NCBI RefSeq assembly: GCF_013369385.1
Contig: NZ_SZTO01000011.1
Span: 86,392 to 150,391, forward strand
Reading direction: 5' to 3'
Length of the DNA: 64,000 bases
Origin: Vibrio sp. 05-20-BW147
Lineage (GTDB): Bacteria > Pseudomonadota > Gammaproteobacteria > Enterobacterales > Vibrionaceae
The translations under genes and the position numbers were made by a program. Under the pieces are notes generated by a model that made no database searches, had not been told where the DNA came from, and saw only the letters and a program-made list of their open reading frames with translations. Shown one piece after another: positions 8,848 to 16,377 of the stretch (its first letter is position 1; each line of letters starts with the position of its first letter).

Positions 8848-10546
8848 AAAAGAGGCTCTACACGACGCATTGGTGGAGCTAAAAAAAAGCAGAGAAATTG
8901 AGAAACGCTTAGCTGGAGAGAACAGCGCGATCCTCAGCGCAATTTCTGCAATGAGTGAAGCAAAAAATACACATGAAATATTTTTAGGCCTTCATCGCGT
9001 TCTCAATAAGTACATTGATTTTGATGATTTTGTCGTGATTACACGGCACAGTCGTCAGGAAAATTTTAAAACACTGCTCACCACAAATCAGGTTTTCAAT
9101 GACACCGAATGGAGTGACGGATCCAAGTTCAATAGGGTACTCAATGGTGAATGTATATTACTCTTTGAACCGATTGCATTGACTGAGTTTGAAAAACTCA
9201 ACAGTTTCGTCAAAAGCCATATCAACTCAGTCTTACTGACCGGTATAAACGCACAAGTCACTCAATCAGTTATCTTATTGATCGGCAGTAAAAAAGGGCA
9301 GTTTAGTATTGAATCAAAGGAAACGTTAAAACGCTTTCTTCCCCTTATTGAACGTGCCGTTATTGACATTGAAAATAAAGAAAAGTTACAACGTATCGTC
9401 GAATTAAGAACGCGAGAGCTCGCGTTAGCGAGAGAGGAGTCTGAAAGAGCGAACCGAGCGAAATCCGAGTTTCTTGCTATGATGAGTCACGAGTTAAGGA
9501 CGCCACTGAACTCAGTACTTGGAATGTTAGACGTACTTAAGCAATCAGAGCTGTCGTTTGGGCACAATAATATGCTCTCTCAAATGGAAAACTCTGCTGA
9601 GTTATTACTAACCATTATCAGCGATATTCTTGATCTTTCAAGGATTGAATCAGGCGAGTTCTCCCTATCAGAGCAATGGATTAACATAAGTGACACTGTA
9701 TCTTTTGTAATTTCACAGCAACAGCACTCCGCACTTTCAAAAGGGCTAAAGCTTGATCTAGACATTTGTCTAGACTCCAACCGCCACTATTGGCTCGATC
9801 CAAGCCGCCTGTCGCAAGTATTATTTAACCTTGTAGGCAACGCCATAAAGTTTACACAGAAAGGCACCATTCATGTACTCGTTGAACTTGAAAGCGACAA
9901 CTTAAACATTCAGGTAAAAGACACCGGTATTGGAATCGAAAAAGATAAGCTACCATCTTTATTTACCGCGTTTAAGCAAGCGGACAGTTCCATTACGCGA
10001 AAATTTGGGGGAACTGGCCTCGGTTTGGCCATCACAAAGCATCTTGTCGAGTTAATGAGAGGCCAAGTCTACGTATCGAGCGTCTATGGTAGAGGTTCGA
10101 CATTCACGGTACAAATTCCAGTAAAAAGCAGAAAACTGATCCGACGTAGCCTGATTTCAGATGTACGAAAACAAAGTTGCGCACTGAATGTCCTCGTAGT
10201 TGAAGATACGCAATCAAATCAGATGGTTATCCAGTTGCTTTTAAACAAACTTGGTCACAACGTTTTTATTGCCAATAACGGCAGTGAAGCGATCGAATTT
10301 ATCGAATCGAACACCGAAACACTCGACGTTGTCTTTATGGATGTTTCAATGCCAATAATGGATGGCTTGACTGCAACAAAAATCCTGAGAAAAAACGGGT
10401 TCGAAGTACCCATCATTGCGTTAACCGCACACGCACTGGCTAGCGACAAGCAGAAGTGCTTGAGCGTGGGTATGGATAATTTTGTCGCCAAACCGGTTCG
10501 GAAACAAGAGTTAGCAAATGCGATAGAAGCTTTAATGGTCTACTAA
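8834..10546 (+). CDS. vpsS: Hybrid sensor histidine kinase/response regulator, VpsS-like
   Basis: A 570-residue soluble kinase. The amino-terminal ~185 residues have a short coiled coil and a GAF-like region; a second coiled coil leads into a HisKA domain with 'MMSHELRTPLNSVLGML' (phospho-His 219). The ATPase domain follows (N box around N336, 'DTGIGI', 'GGTGLGLAI') and then a receiver domain with the phospho-Asp at about 503 in 'VFMDVSMPIMDG' and the conserved 'ALTAHA' and 'KPV'. It has no membrane helix, so its signal comes from inside the cell, fitting control by the FIST protein it overlaps. VpsS in V. cholerae feeds LuxU/LuxO and biofilm genes; the same output is inferred here. A TTG at 8819 is an alternative start, but the ATG at 8834 is preferred. 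Confidence 0.85.
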   Translation: MTTFEKEALHDALVELKKSREIEKRLAGENSAILSAISAMSEAKNTHEIFLGLHRVLNKYIDFDDFVVITRHSRQENFKTLLTTNQVFNDTEWSDGSKFNRVLNGECILLFEPIALTEFEKLNSFVKSHINSVLLTGINAQVTQSVILLIGSKKGQFSIESKETLKRFLPLIERAVIDIENKEKLQRIVELRTRELALAREESERANRAKSEFLAMMSHELRTPLNSVLGMLDVLKQSELSFGHNNMLSQMENSAELLLTIISDILDLSRIESGEFSLSEQWINISDTVSFVISQQQHSALSKGLKLDLDICLDSNRHYWLDPSRLSQVLFNLVGNAIKFTQKGTIHVLVELESDNLNIQVKDTGIGIEKDKLPSLFTAFKQADSSITRKFGGTGLGLAITKHLVELMRGQVYVSSVYGRGSTFTVQIPVKSRKLIRRSLISDVRKQSCALNVLVVEDTQSNQMVIQLLLNKLGHNVFIANNGSEAIEFIESNTETLDVVFMDVSMPIMDGLTATKILRKNGFEVPIIALTAHALASDKQKCLSVGMDNFVAKPVRKQELANAIEALMVY

Positions 10547-10585
10547 TATAGAACCTTAAATCTTTGATTATAAGGTTCTATATTA
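10544..10585 (+). terminator. 15-bp perfect inverted repeat at the end of vpsS
   Basis: TAATATAGAACCTTA and its exact complement flank a 12-base loop, with the first arm beginning inside the vpsS stop codon. The following sequence is A/T-rich (TATTTTATGG) but lacks a clean T run. It is probably an mRNA 3'-end structure or weak terminator. Confidence 0.5.
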
Positions 10586-10691
10586 GGTATTTTATGGTAA
10601 ATAGCACTTATGTTTAATTGCATACTTAACACCGAAAATAAAAGCAAAGGGGCGAGTATCGAAATTTCATGAGCTTAGCGTTGTTCTTTAT

Positions 10692-10805
10692 TTAACATAA
10701 TATACATAATGCGCACTGAGCCAGTGCTTCCGTAGGGCTACCAATCCACATAGCCAAGCCACCACAAGCTATTGAAATTCCGCTTAAACTGAGCCCATCA
10801 TGCAT
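10692..10805 (-). CDS. Possible 37-residue hydrophobic small protein
   Basis: An uncharacterised short frame starting MHDGLSLSGISIACGG and ending QCALCILC. It has a hydrophobic centre and four cysteines. It lies 43 bases downstream of the HDOD gene on the same strand, in a 302-base stretch with no other gene. The ribosome-binding site is weak (GAGTG about 13 bases upstream). It may be chance; comparison with other vibrios is needed. Confidence 0.2.
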   Translation of the reverse strand: MHDGLSLSGISIACGGLAMWIGSPTEALAQCALCILC

Positions 10806-10848
10806 TTACTGAATCACTCAATGCGGATTGCGTGAAGCTATAACCAAC

Positions 10849-12066
10849 TTACATAGACAGTGTTAAGCGTCCTGGCATTCTCGCTTGAATATCTTTGAGC
10901 GATGTTCCGGGCATTTGCACTTGAGCAAACCAATATGGTTTGTGCTTTTCTACAAATGCATTGCTGTGCTGTAATCCATCATAGATTGAGAATGCTCGGC
11001 CTTGCGCTAATGCAGCCCCTGCAATACTTCTTTCCTCAACTGGCACTTTATCGATATCTTCCATCACTGCATTTTTAATAAACATCGCATTTGCTGGCCA
11101 ATCCATAGACTCCAAAACTCGTTTGGCAAGCTGTCCCTCAAGTTCGAAAATGATTTTGGGTAAAAAAGACATATTGGCGACCACCTCAGCGCAAGCGTAA
11201 TACTCTTCACGCATATCTTGCTCACGGTATTTGAGCATCATCTCAACTAAAGCATCTTCAAATGTATGCGTAAAATGGTTTGATGCGAGAAACTGACCAA
11301 CCGTTCTCAGTACACCTATTAAAATGCCAGCATCAGGTTCTTTGAAGTTTGCATCTTGTAAGCGCATTCTGGTTACATTTGCGGTAACTATCATATGTTG
11401 CCACATTTTAGGAGCAATCAACTTGGTGTTCGCATCGGACCATTTGAGCATCGGCCTAGCCATCAGAACAGGGAAAAGTAAACGGCAATTTTCTATGCCC
11501 ATCTGCCCTATTGCAATCTTGGCATCGGTTACGCTTTTTGATGATTTCCCTATACGCTCACAGAACTTAGGATTCGTAACCAGATCTAAAATGCTGGAAC
11601 TAAGCTGATGACTCAAGGTCGTCAAAGTACTTAACTTGGAAAAGCTCAAGGATGGGGAGTAAGCAAACGAAGCGAGATGATCAAAGTTAGGAATGCCATT
11701 GAACAATTTGTCTATGGATGTGTTGAGCAGTTTTTCAACCATTAAGTACTCAGCATGACGGGTAACATCCACAACGACGCGTTTATGGGTATTTTGCCTT
11801 GCTTTTACCTGTTCACGCCGCTCAACCACTTTAGCCTGTTCACATTCTAATAAAATGCGTTGATTGCGAGTAATACGCTCATCTTCAGAAAAAATAACGT
11901 CTTCGCAATAGCGACCTTGTAAACTAAGTAGGTTATCAACGTTAGACTGATCGAGAATGTATTTCATACTCACTAACCATTTGGCATGTCTAACATTAAC
12001 CTCATTTGCCACTTGTTCCGCTGTTTCAATCGCTTCTTGTGTATACCGTCTGTTGGCGAGTAGCAA
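10849..12066 (-). CDS. HDOD domain-containing protein
   Basis: A 405-residue cytoplasmic protein. The amino-terminal ~130 residues are charged and helical and resemble no catalytic domain I know. From about 130 to 330 is an HDOD fold ('LFNGIPNFDHLASFAYSPSLSFSKLSTL', 'SVTDAKIAIGQMGIENCRLLFPVLMARP', 'MWQHMIVTANVTRMRL', 'DAGILIGVLRTVGQFLA'). HDOD proteins are degenerate HD phosphohydrolases without the metal-binding His-Asp pair; they act as signalling adaptors in chemotaxis, c-di-GMP or virulence regulation. No GGDEF, EAL or receiver domain is attached. The gene stands alone, convergent with vpsS. Confidence 0.85.
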   Translation of the reverse strand: MLLANRRYTQEAIETAEQVANEVNVRHAKWLVSMKYILDQSNVDNLLSLQGRYCEDVIFSEDERITRNQRILLECEQAKVVERREQVKARQNTHKRVVVDVTRHAEYLMVEKLLNTSIDKLFNGIPNFDHLASFAYSPSLSFSKLSTLTTLSHQLSSSILDLVTNPKFCERIGKSSKSVTDAKIAIGQMGIENCRLLFPVLMARPMLKWSDANTKLIAPKMWQHMIVTANVTRMRLQDANFKEPDAGILIGVLRTVGQFLASNHFTHTFEDALVEMMLKYREQDMREEYYACAEVVANMSFLPKIIFELEGQLAKRVLESMDWPANAMFIKNAVMEDIDKVPVEERSIAGAALAQGRAFSIYDGLQHSNAFVEKHKPYWFAQVQMPGTSLKDIQARMPGRLTLSM

Positions 12067-12268
12067 ATCTGTATCCCTTTAAAGATTTATCACTAGTTTT
12101 AGTGTATTCCATAGAGACCAAAAATGAGAAACAAAAGTGATATTGCTTCCATTATTTAATCTTGAAATTGCCTACTCTGTCACTATAAGTCACTGACGAT
12201 AATCGTTCTTGAACATCACATCGAGTAGTAAACGTTCACAACACACCATGTTTTCAATCAATTATTAA

Positions 12269-12595
12269 TTAGCTCGAGATGTGAATGACAATCATTCGTT
12301 CTGGTACCTTATAGCGAAATTTACTGCCGACTTTGATTGTTTGCTTCGCAAAGCGACATATTTTGGCATCCCCCGTCCCATTAACCTTCTCTACCACCGC
12401 ATGCTTATCAGTGTGATGAAAGTAGACAACAACATCACAGTAGCCCGAATAGTGAACAAGTTGTTTATCGACTTTCTTTTGAACTGACTTTTTTAGCTTT
12501 AGCGCTATCGGGTTACGAGTGGAATCATCGGCATAAATTACATTTGGATAGAAAAATAAGAGAGATGCAAGAAGAAAAGTGACACTGTATCGCAT
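12269..12595 (-). CDS. Small periplasmic protein with a TolA-C/TonB-C-like domain
   Basis: A 108-residue protein from the ATG at 12595, with a clear signal peptide (MRYSVTFLLASLLFFYPNV, cleavage likely after YA). The mature part is a single compact domain resembling the TolA carboxy-terminal fold: 'YCDVVVYFHHTDKHAVVEKVNGTGDAKICRFAKQ' shows the C-x-V ... G ... C-x-x-A pattern with two cysteines that would pair. Unlike TolA it has no membrane helix or long helical stalk. An in-frame ATG 17 codons upstream would bury the signal peptide and is rejected. The role is unknown; it may bind Tol-Pal or pilus/phage proteins as free TolA-III domains do. TolA resemblance is by pattern only. Confidence 0.65.
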   Translation of the reverse strand: MRYSVTFLLASLLFFYPNVIYADDSTRNPIALKLKKSVQKKVDKQLVHYSGYCDVVVYFHHTDKHAVVEKVNGTGDAKICRFAKQTIKVGSKFRYKVPERMIVIHISS

Positions 12596-12699
12596 GATTT
12601 TTCCAAATGAAAATACGATACAGTGCTCAGACCGGATAATATACATCGATTTGATTCAACTGCGTGACAGATTAATGGTAACTGCAATTGATATGTTTG

Positions 12700-13011
12700 T
12701 TAGGCGTGTTTCTTACCTTTGTTAGACTTAAATCCTTGGTGTGGAAATACGTTCCGGATTCTTTGCTGGACTTTCTTTGGCACTTGTTTGCTGAACACCA
12801 ACTTTGCACCAGTACGTAAGCTGTAAACTTTCATTTCACCATCAAAAGGAGTCTTCTCACCAATCTCCATTAAATTATGGCGAAAAGACGGTGGCAAGTT
12901 CCCTTTGACTGAATGAATATGCCCTTCTTTAAAAGAAACCTTCAAAACTGGGCGGTCAATGGCCACTAGCCAAAAGATAACGATAGCGGCAACGATGATG
13001 ACATACAACAT
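12700..13011 (-). CDS. DUF3634 family small membrane protein
   Basis: A 103-residue protein of the Vibrio/Shewanella DUF3634 family. A single amino-terminal membrane helix (about 2-18, 'LYVIIVAAIVIFWLVAI') is followed by a basic domain with 'KVSFKEGHIHSVKGNLPPSFRHNLMEIG', a conserved motif of the family, and ends in a lysine-rich tail. It lies 15 bases after matP on the same strand, so the two are probably cotranscribed. Function is unknown. Confidence 0.82.
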   Translation of the reverse strand: MLYVIIVAAIVIFWLVAIDRPVLKVSFKEGHIHSVKGNLPPSFRHNLMEIGEKTPFDGEMKVYSLRTGAKLVFSKQVPKKVQQRIRNVFPHQGFKSNKGKKHA

Positions 13012-13026
13012 GCGTGTTCTCCTGCA

Positions 13027-13473
13027 CTAATCGGATAATAACTTGCTTAAGTCTTCTTTCAGAGTCGATACGGCTGCACTCGCCTTTTCGCTACGAGAAG
13101 CTTCACTCAGTAAATATTCAATCGCGTCGGACAATGTACAACCCAATTCATTCGCACGCGTCGATAGCTTTTCCCATACACGATAATCTAAATCGATGGA
13201 TTTTTTCTTTGTATGGATCTGCTCTGCATTGAAATGGCGTTTGCGTTTAGCACGAATGGCTTGTTTGAGTTTCTTATCCAACTCTTCCGCCATGTGCAAA
13301 TCAATCCACTCGAGGACTTTGGTCGGCTCATGTTCTAACTTTCTTAGTTCAGAGACCGCATGGTCAGCTTCACTCGAATCAATATATTTAGTGATGGTTT
13401 CTCCATCCTTCCACTTACTGATCAAATACTGCCATTTCCACCCACATTCCAAGTTTTCGAGTTGTTGATATTT
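13027..13473 (-). CDS. matP: Macrodomain Ter protein MatP
   Basis: A 148-residue DNA-binding protein starting 'MKYQQLENLECGWKWQYLI', a MatP hallmark. An amino-terminal helical bundle runs to about 85, the basic linker 'KAIRAKRKRHFNAEQIHTKKKSIDLDYRVWEKLS' introduces the ribbon-helix-helix region, and a carboxy-terminal coiled coil ends at LSKLLSD. MatP binds matS sites in the replication terminus and condenses and anchors the Ter region to the divisome through ZapB. A longer frame upstream is rejected because family members start at this methionine. A near-perfect matS sequence lies 31-43 bases before the start codon. The divergent lon-like gene and fabA beyond keep the enterobacterial order. 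Confidence 0.95.
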   Translation of the reverse strand, partial: KYQQLENLECGWKWQYLISKWKDGETITKYIDSSEADHAVSELRKLEHEPTKVLEWIDLHMAEELDKKLKQAIRAKRKRHFNAEQIHTKKKSIDLDYRVWEKLSTRANELGCTLSDAIEYLLSEASRSEKASAAVSTLKEDLSKLLSD

Positions 13474-13503
13474 CATTTTTCCATGTCCTAGGCGCCGCTT
13501 AGG

Positions 13504-13516
13504 GTGACAGCGTAAC
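13504..13516. promoter_or_regulatory. matS-like site in the matP promoter region
   Basis: GTGACAGCGTAAC matches the E. coli matS consensus GTGACRNYGTCAC at 12 of 13 positions. It sits between matP and the divergent lon-like gene, where MatP binding could affect its own promoter. Confidence 0.45.
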
Positions 13517-13665
13517 CCAGGTGGGTTCATTTCTCAACAAAACGTGTTCGAAGGATAGAGAGAGATCAACTTTTTCCTCCCTCACCCTCCATTTAGCCGG
13601 ATTTAACTGCAGATTTTGTTGGTTCTGATATACTCCGCTGCAATTAAAGTTTATGAAGAAAGTCA

Positions 13666-15309
13666 ATGAACCAAATTAACTGGCAAGCCGTTACGCCACA
13701 ATTCGATCAATTTGAATCGTCTTTTGCTAATCTTCACTCTATTGAGTTAACCCATTATTTTGAGCTACAAGAGCGTGCATTAGCAACATTCCGTCACTTT
13801 ACCCTGCTTTCTGGATTGGCTCGTTTCTTGGTGATTAATTGTTGTGATAACTCTATCTATCGCGGTTTGGTTGAAGAAGGATTGAGCTCTATTGATCCTG
13901 AACTGGTGGTATTAAAAACAGAGACGCTGTCTCCTTCTCATCTCTTTGACTGTTATAAGCTTAGTGCTAATGGTGATGTCGAAATTATTACCGGATTGTT
14001 CTCGAAAGCTCGTGGTGGCATTGTCACAGTGTCGGCGAATTTGCTGCTTGCGAATCCGGGCTCTTGGCCAGCAATTAAGGCGGCAGTACTAGGCGAACCC
14101 CTACCCATATCTCCATTAAAACCCGAGTGGCAATCATCGCACATGGAGCCGACTCACTACGACATAAAATTGGTCATTACGGGTGACCGTGGGCAATTGG
14201 CGGATCTTGAGTATCTTGATTCTGACCTCTTCTCATCAATGTCTTTGTTCACTGAGCTCGAAGAAGATTTTCACATTGGTGAAGAAAGTTTGGATTCCTA
14301 TGTCGGCTACATTAAATGGATATGTGAACGGTACCATCTCCCCAGTTTTGATCAGGATGCACTACGCCGTTTGTTGATTGCCGGCGTTCGTGAAACAGAA
14401 GACCAACATTATCTTCCTCTCTCACCAATTTGGCTCCATCAATGGTTATCTCTGGCAGCTCTTGAATCGCAAGGCTATCAGATCAACGGTGAGCACATGG
14501 ATACGGCCATTGAGGAAAAATATTTCCGTGAGTCTTATCTCCCCCAACGCGCTATCGACGATATCCTTGATGGCCAAGTGATCATTGAAACCACCGGCGA
14601 GCAAATTGGCCAGATTAACGGTCTGACCGTGATTGATGTCGCTGGTCACCCGGTTTCTTACGGTGAGCCTGCTCGAATTTCTTGTGTGATCCATTTTGGT
14701 GACGGTGATATCTCTGACGTTGAACGTAAAGCCGAGCTTGGTGGAAATCTTCACGCAAAGGGTATGATGATCATGCAAGCACTCGTCAGCAGTGCACTTC
14801 AGCTAGACGCGCCATTGCCTTATTCTGCTTCTATCGTATTCGAACAATCTTACAGTGAAGTGGATGGCGATAGTGCGTCGCTTGCTGAATTCTGCTGCCT
14901 AGTCAGCGCCCTATCAGAGTATCCTATCAATCAGCAAATCGCGGTCACGGGTGCCGTGGACCAATTTGGCCGTGTACAAGCCGTAGGAGGCCTAAATGAA
15001 AAAATTGAAGGCTTCTATCAGGTTTGTAAGCATCAAGGTTTCACTGGCGAACAAGGGGTTATTTTGCCAGAAACGAACTTAAAACATCTGGCACTTCATA
15101 AAGAAGTGGTCGAAAGTATTAAGCTCGGTGAGTTTCATATTTGGGCGGTATCCGATGTTGAAGACGTGATCCCTATCATTATGAATAAGCCGTTTTGTGG
15201 CGAAGACGAAGATAGCGTGCTCAACAAAATTGCGGAAAGAATCGATAACTTTGCGAAGCATGATCATCCGCAAGGCTTTGTTCAATGGATTAAAAACTGG
15301 TTTGTCTAG
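13666..15309 (+). CDS. Lon protease family protein (YcbZ-like, S16)
   Basis: A 547-residue protein of the Lon-like group next to fabA (YcbZ in E. coli). The carboxy-terminal S16 domain (about 330-540) holds the catalytic dyad: S403 in 'EVDGDSASLAEFC' and K446 in 'GGLNEKIEGFYQ', 43 residues apart as in Lon. The amino-terminal half should be an AAA-type region, but no Walker A (GxxxxGK[ST]) or clear Walker B is visible, so it probably does not hydrolyse ATP itself. Substrates are unknown. It is divergent from matP and ends two bases before the fabA operator, so readthrough into fabA is possible. Confidence 0.85.
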   Translation: MNQINWQAVTPQFDQFESSFANLHSIELTHYFELQERALATFRHFTLLSGLARFLVINCCDNSIYRGLVEEGLSSIDPELVVLKTETLSPSHLFDCYKLSANGDVEIITGLFSKARGGIVTVSANLLLANPGSWPAIKAAVLGEPLPISPLKPEWQSSHMEPTHYDIKLVITGDRGQLADLEYLDSDLFSSMSLFTELEEDFHIGEESLDSYVGYIKWICERYHLPSFDQDALRRLLIAGVRETEDQHYLPLSPIWLHQWLSLAALESQGYQINGEHMDTAIEEKYFRESYLPQRAIDDILDGQVIIETTGEQIGQINGLTVIDVAGHPVSYGEPARISCVIHFGDGDISDVERKAELGGNLHAKGMMIMQALVSSALQLDAPLPYSASIVFEQSYSEVDGDSASLAEFCCLVSALSEYPINQQIAVTGAVDQFGRVQAVGGLNEKIEGFYQVCKHQGFTGEQGVILPETNLKHLALHKEVVESIKLGEFHIWAVSDVEDVIPIIMNKPFCGEDEDSVLNKIAERIDNFAKHDHPQGFVQWIKNWFV

Positions 15310-15310
15310 T

Positions 15311-15345
15311 ACTGATCGGAGTTGTTTAGCGTACACCTGTTCACT
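15311..15345 (+). promoter_or_regulatory. Overlapping FadR- and FabR-type operators of fabA
   Basis: ACTGATCGGAGTTGTTTA (15311-15328) resembles the FadR site of E. coli fabA. It is followed immediately by the imperfect palindrome AGCGTACA-CC-TGTTCACT (15328-15345), which matches the FabR consensus. In E. coli FadR activates and FabR represses fabA from this arrangement. Operators start two bases after the lon-like stop and end 35 bases before fabA. Confidence 0.75.
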
Positions 15346-15380
15346 AACATGCCACTGTCTAAAATTGGAGTTTACAAACA

Positions 15381-15899
15381 ATGCAGAATAAACGTGAATC
15401 ATACACTCGTGAAGATCTTCTAGCCTCAAGTCAAGGTGAGTTATTTGGCCCTGGATACCCTCAATTACCAGCTCCAAATATGCTTATGATGGACCGAGTA
15501 ACCAAAATGTCGGAAACCGAAGGTGATTTTGGTAAAGGTCTTATCCTTGCTGAGCTCGATATCAAACCTGATCTATGGTTCTTTGACTGCCACTTTCCAG
15601 GTGACCCTGTAATGCCAGGTTGTCTTGGCTTGGATGCGATGTGGCAGTTAGTTGGTTTCTTCCTTGGTTGGGTAGGCGGCAAAGGTAAAGGCCGTGCTTT
15701 AGGTGTTGGTGAGGTGAAGTTTACCGGTCAAATCCTCCCTACAGCGAAAAAAGTGACCTACGAGATCCACATGAAACGAGTGGTCAATCGTAAGCTTGTT
15801 ATGGGATTAGCGGACGGTCGAGTTCTTGTCGATGGTAAAGAGATTTACGTCGCTAAGGATCTAAAAGTGGGTCTTTTCCAAGATACCTCAGCATTCTAA
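15381..15899 (+). CDS. fabA: Bifunctional 3-hydroxydecanoyl-ACP dehydratase/isomerase FabA
   Basis: A 172-residue hotdog-fold enzyme, the usual length. The catalytic pair is present: H71 in '[14 protein letters not shown]' and D85 in '[16 protein letters not shown]'. FabA dehydrates 3-hydroxydecanoyl-ACP and isomerises trans-2 to cis-3-decenoyl-ACP, the branch point for unsaturated fatty acids. The promoter region carries FadR- and FabR-type sites, so it should respond to acyl-CoA and unsaturated acyl-thioester levels. A strong terminator follows. Confidence 0.98.
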   Translation: MQNKRESYTREDLLASSQGELFGPGYPQLPAPNMLMMDRVTKMSETEGDFGKGLILAELDIKPDLWFFDCHFPGDPVMPGCLGLDAMWQLVGFFLGWVGGKGKGRALGVGEVKFTGQILPTAKKVTYEIHMKRVVNRKLVMGLADGRVLVDGKEIYVAKDLKVGLFQDTSAF

Positions 15900-15928
15900 G
15901 TAACACTCTTTGCAGTTATTTTGATGAG

Positions 15929-15950
15929 ACGGCCCTTTGGGCCGTTTTTC
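15929..15950 (+). terminator. fabA terminator
   Basis: Stem ACGGCCC / GGGCCGT with loop TTT followed by a T run, 30 bases after the fabA stop. Confidence 0.9.
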
Positions 15951-15983
15951 TTGAGCCTTCAGTTTTACTCAGCCCTACAATAG

Positions 15984-16002
15984 AAAAGACCCACATCGTG
16001 GG
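15984..16002 (-). terminator. rmf terminator
   Basis: Read on the minus strand, stem CCCAC-GAT-GTGGG is followed by TCTTTTC. It is 37 bases past the rmf stop. Confidence 0.7.
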
Positions 16003-16038
16003 CCCTTCTTTAAAATCCTTCTGTGTTGTATGTGGACA

Positions 16039-16212
16039 TCATTTATAGAGACCAGAAAGTTTGTCACTTCTGGCATCACGCCAACCACCTAACCAATACG
16101 AACGAGCGTCCATCTGTTGATAAGGACATTCTTCCTGAGATCTACCGTTTAAGCCTGCCTTGTAGCCTTGGGATTGTGCTCGGTCTAGGCGATCACGCTT
16201 TTGTCTCTTCAT
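16039..16212 (-). CDS. rmf: Ribosome modulation factor
   Basis: A 57-residue basic protein starting 'MKRQKRDRLDRAQSQGYKAG', with the family motif 'CPYQQMDARSYWLGGWRDAR'. RMF binds the 30S subunit near the anti-Shine-Dalgarno sequence and drives formation of inactive 100S ribosome dimers in stationary phase. The ATG at 16212 has a GAGG ribosome-binding site; a longer frame upstream is not family-like. The fabA-rmf adjacency is the same as in E. coli, but here rmf points the opposite way. Confidence 0.96.
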   Translation of the reverse strand: MKRQKRDRLDRAQSQGYKAGLNGRSQEECPYQQMDARSYWLGGWRDARSDKLSGLYK

Positions 16213-16325
16213 AATTTCTACCTCATACAGGTCCATTAGAACTAACGTACTACTGTGAAACTTTAGTGGAGCTTTTATGACTCCACTATTAAGAATTGAC
16301 CAAACGAAGGGATTTCTCAAGCGAT

Positions 16326-16362
16326 AAAAAAAGCACGGCTCCAAAACTGTGAAGCCGTGCTT
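16326..16362 (-). terminator. Terminator of the DUF3466 gene
   Basis: Stem AAGCACGGCT / AGCCGTGCTT with a 12-base loop; on the minus strand it is followed by a seven-T run. It begins 16 bases past the stop. Confidence 0.9.
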
Positions 16363-16377
16363 AGTTTAAAAAATAGC

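Noticed and set aside
12595..12646. Extended start for the TolA-C-like protein
   Set aside because: The upstream 17 codons would put charged residues ahead of an evident signal peptide.
13473..13530. Longer MatP starting 19 codons upstream
   Set aside because: The extension has no family match; the known MatP amino terminus begins at MKYQQLENLECGW.
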